A stretch of DNA of 43,531 nucleotides from an uncultured Bacilli bacterium (GTDB lineage Bacteria > Bacillota_I > Bacilli_A > RF39 > UBA660). Position 1 is the stretch's first letter, and every line of letters starts with the position of its first letter. The notes beneath the pieces are model-generated. The model was not told the DNA's origin. It saw only the letters and a list, made by a program, of their open reading frames with translations, and searched no databases. Both the position numbers and the translations under genes were made by a program. Location: NCBI GenBank assembly GCA_934096605.1, contig CAKOMI010000005.1:1-43531 (forward strand), written 5' to 3'. This document shows, piece by piece, positions 43,240 through 43,531 of this stretch.

Positions 43240-43262
43240 AGCCTCTAAAAGAGGTGACGTAA

Positions 43263-43531
43263 ATGTTTGCAGAATTTTTAAATCGTGATGAATTTTATGA
43301 TAAGTACATGTCAATATTGGCAACGAGAATGGCAATTGGTAATATGGAAATGGAAAGTCCTCCTGGTACTATATCCGAAAAATATATGGATATTCTTAAT
43401 AATATGGAGGCATTTACTAATTTAATTAATAGTGACATAGAAAGACTAACACCGGATGATATAAAGAAATGTGCCAATATAATAAATGATCACATATTCG
43501 ATGGATTTAGAAGAACCACTGTTACAGTTAG
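43263..43531 (+). CDS. Partial gene, possibly Fic-like N-terminus
   Basis: An open frame from ATG 43263 (AGAGGTGA upstream) to the edge of the window, 89 codons and still open. It starts MFAEFLNRDEFYDKYMSIL and continues with charged helices. A late segment, DHIFDGFRRTTVTV, resembles the N-terminal side of Fic/DOC domains (compare FR-x-V), but the active-site motif HPF-x-GN-R lies outside the window, so this is only a suggestion. Confidence 0.6.
   Translation, partial: MFAEFLNRDEFYDKYMSILATRMAIGNMEMESPPGTISEKYMDILNNMEAFTNLINSDIERLTPDDIKKCANIINDHIFDGFRRTTVTV

Noticed and set aside
43295..43477. Minus-strand open frame at the right edge
   Set aside because: It is antisense to the plus-strand partial gene, which has a consensus promoter and a ribosome site.

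Overview
The window is very AT-rich DNA from a low-GC Gram-positive bacterium. It carries a class B sortase with a surface-protein substrate, an FtsW/RodA protein, AGGAGG-type ribosome sites, TTGACA/TATAAT promoters, a CIRCE operator and a CsoR copper repressor. UGG encodes Trp and UGA is used as a stop (for example in srtB), so the genetic code is the standard bacterial one and this is not a wall-less mollicute. An uncultured gut Bacilli lineage (RF39/Erysipelotrichia-like) is my best guess; it rests on gene style and not on a marker gene.

Region 1 (1-15.4 kb) is mixed housekeeping. It holds a two-gene RnfC/RnfD-like pair, an SDR oxidoreductase, an Mbeg1-like lipase-fold protein, a zinc-ribbon PrsW-type protease with a zinc-ribbon partner, and a large XRE-family regulator. 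It continues with PAP2 phosphatase plus DgkA-type kinase, three tRNAs, a strongly promoted unknown gene, a sortase B/surface-protein pair, an Smr protein and a PfkB kinase. It ends in a decayed stretch with an HxlR-like fragment and a metallophosphoesterase broken by one stop codon.

Region 2 (15.4-24.4 kb) holds ppdK, htpG (CIRCE-controlled) and a three-gene cassette: a Dam/D12-class adenine methylase, a 580-residue protein with two HEPN-type R-N-x3-H motifs, and a DUF7309/DUF6930-like protein. Upstream of the cassette is a 577-base gene-free stretch with three copies of a hairpin-forming element, a direct repeat and an orphan terminator. I consider this cassette the best candidate for an undescribed defence or conflict system, as an inference only.

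Region 3 (24.4-36.3 kb, minus strand) is a complete Wzx/Wzy-type surface-polysaccharide locus. In transcription order it has UDP-galactopyranose mutase, an initiating phosphoglycosyl transferase, a DUF4422 transferase, two GT2 transferases, Wzy, a pyruvyl transferase, Wzx, a MenD-like TPP enzyme and an SDR. It ends in a frameshifted acyltransferase fused to a piece of a DUF4145 gene, which marks a deletion or recombination scar. The product is probably a galactofuranose-containing, pyruvylated glycan.

Region 4 (36.3-43.5 kb) has ftsW/rodA, an Rpn-family nuclease and a tight copper operon (csoR, a HMA-SafE-cupredoxin fusion, copA, copZ-like, a DUF2318 lipoprotein). The CsoR-type operator lies in the promoter spacer. 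A divergent gene, possibly Fic-like, runs off the right edge. Several terminators share bases with stop codons or final codons, a sign of compaction.
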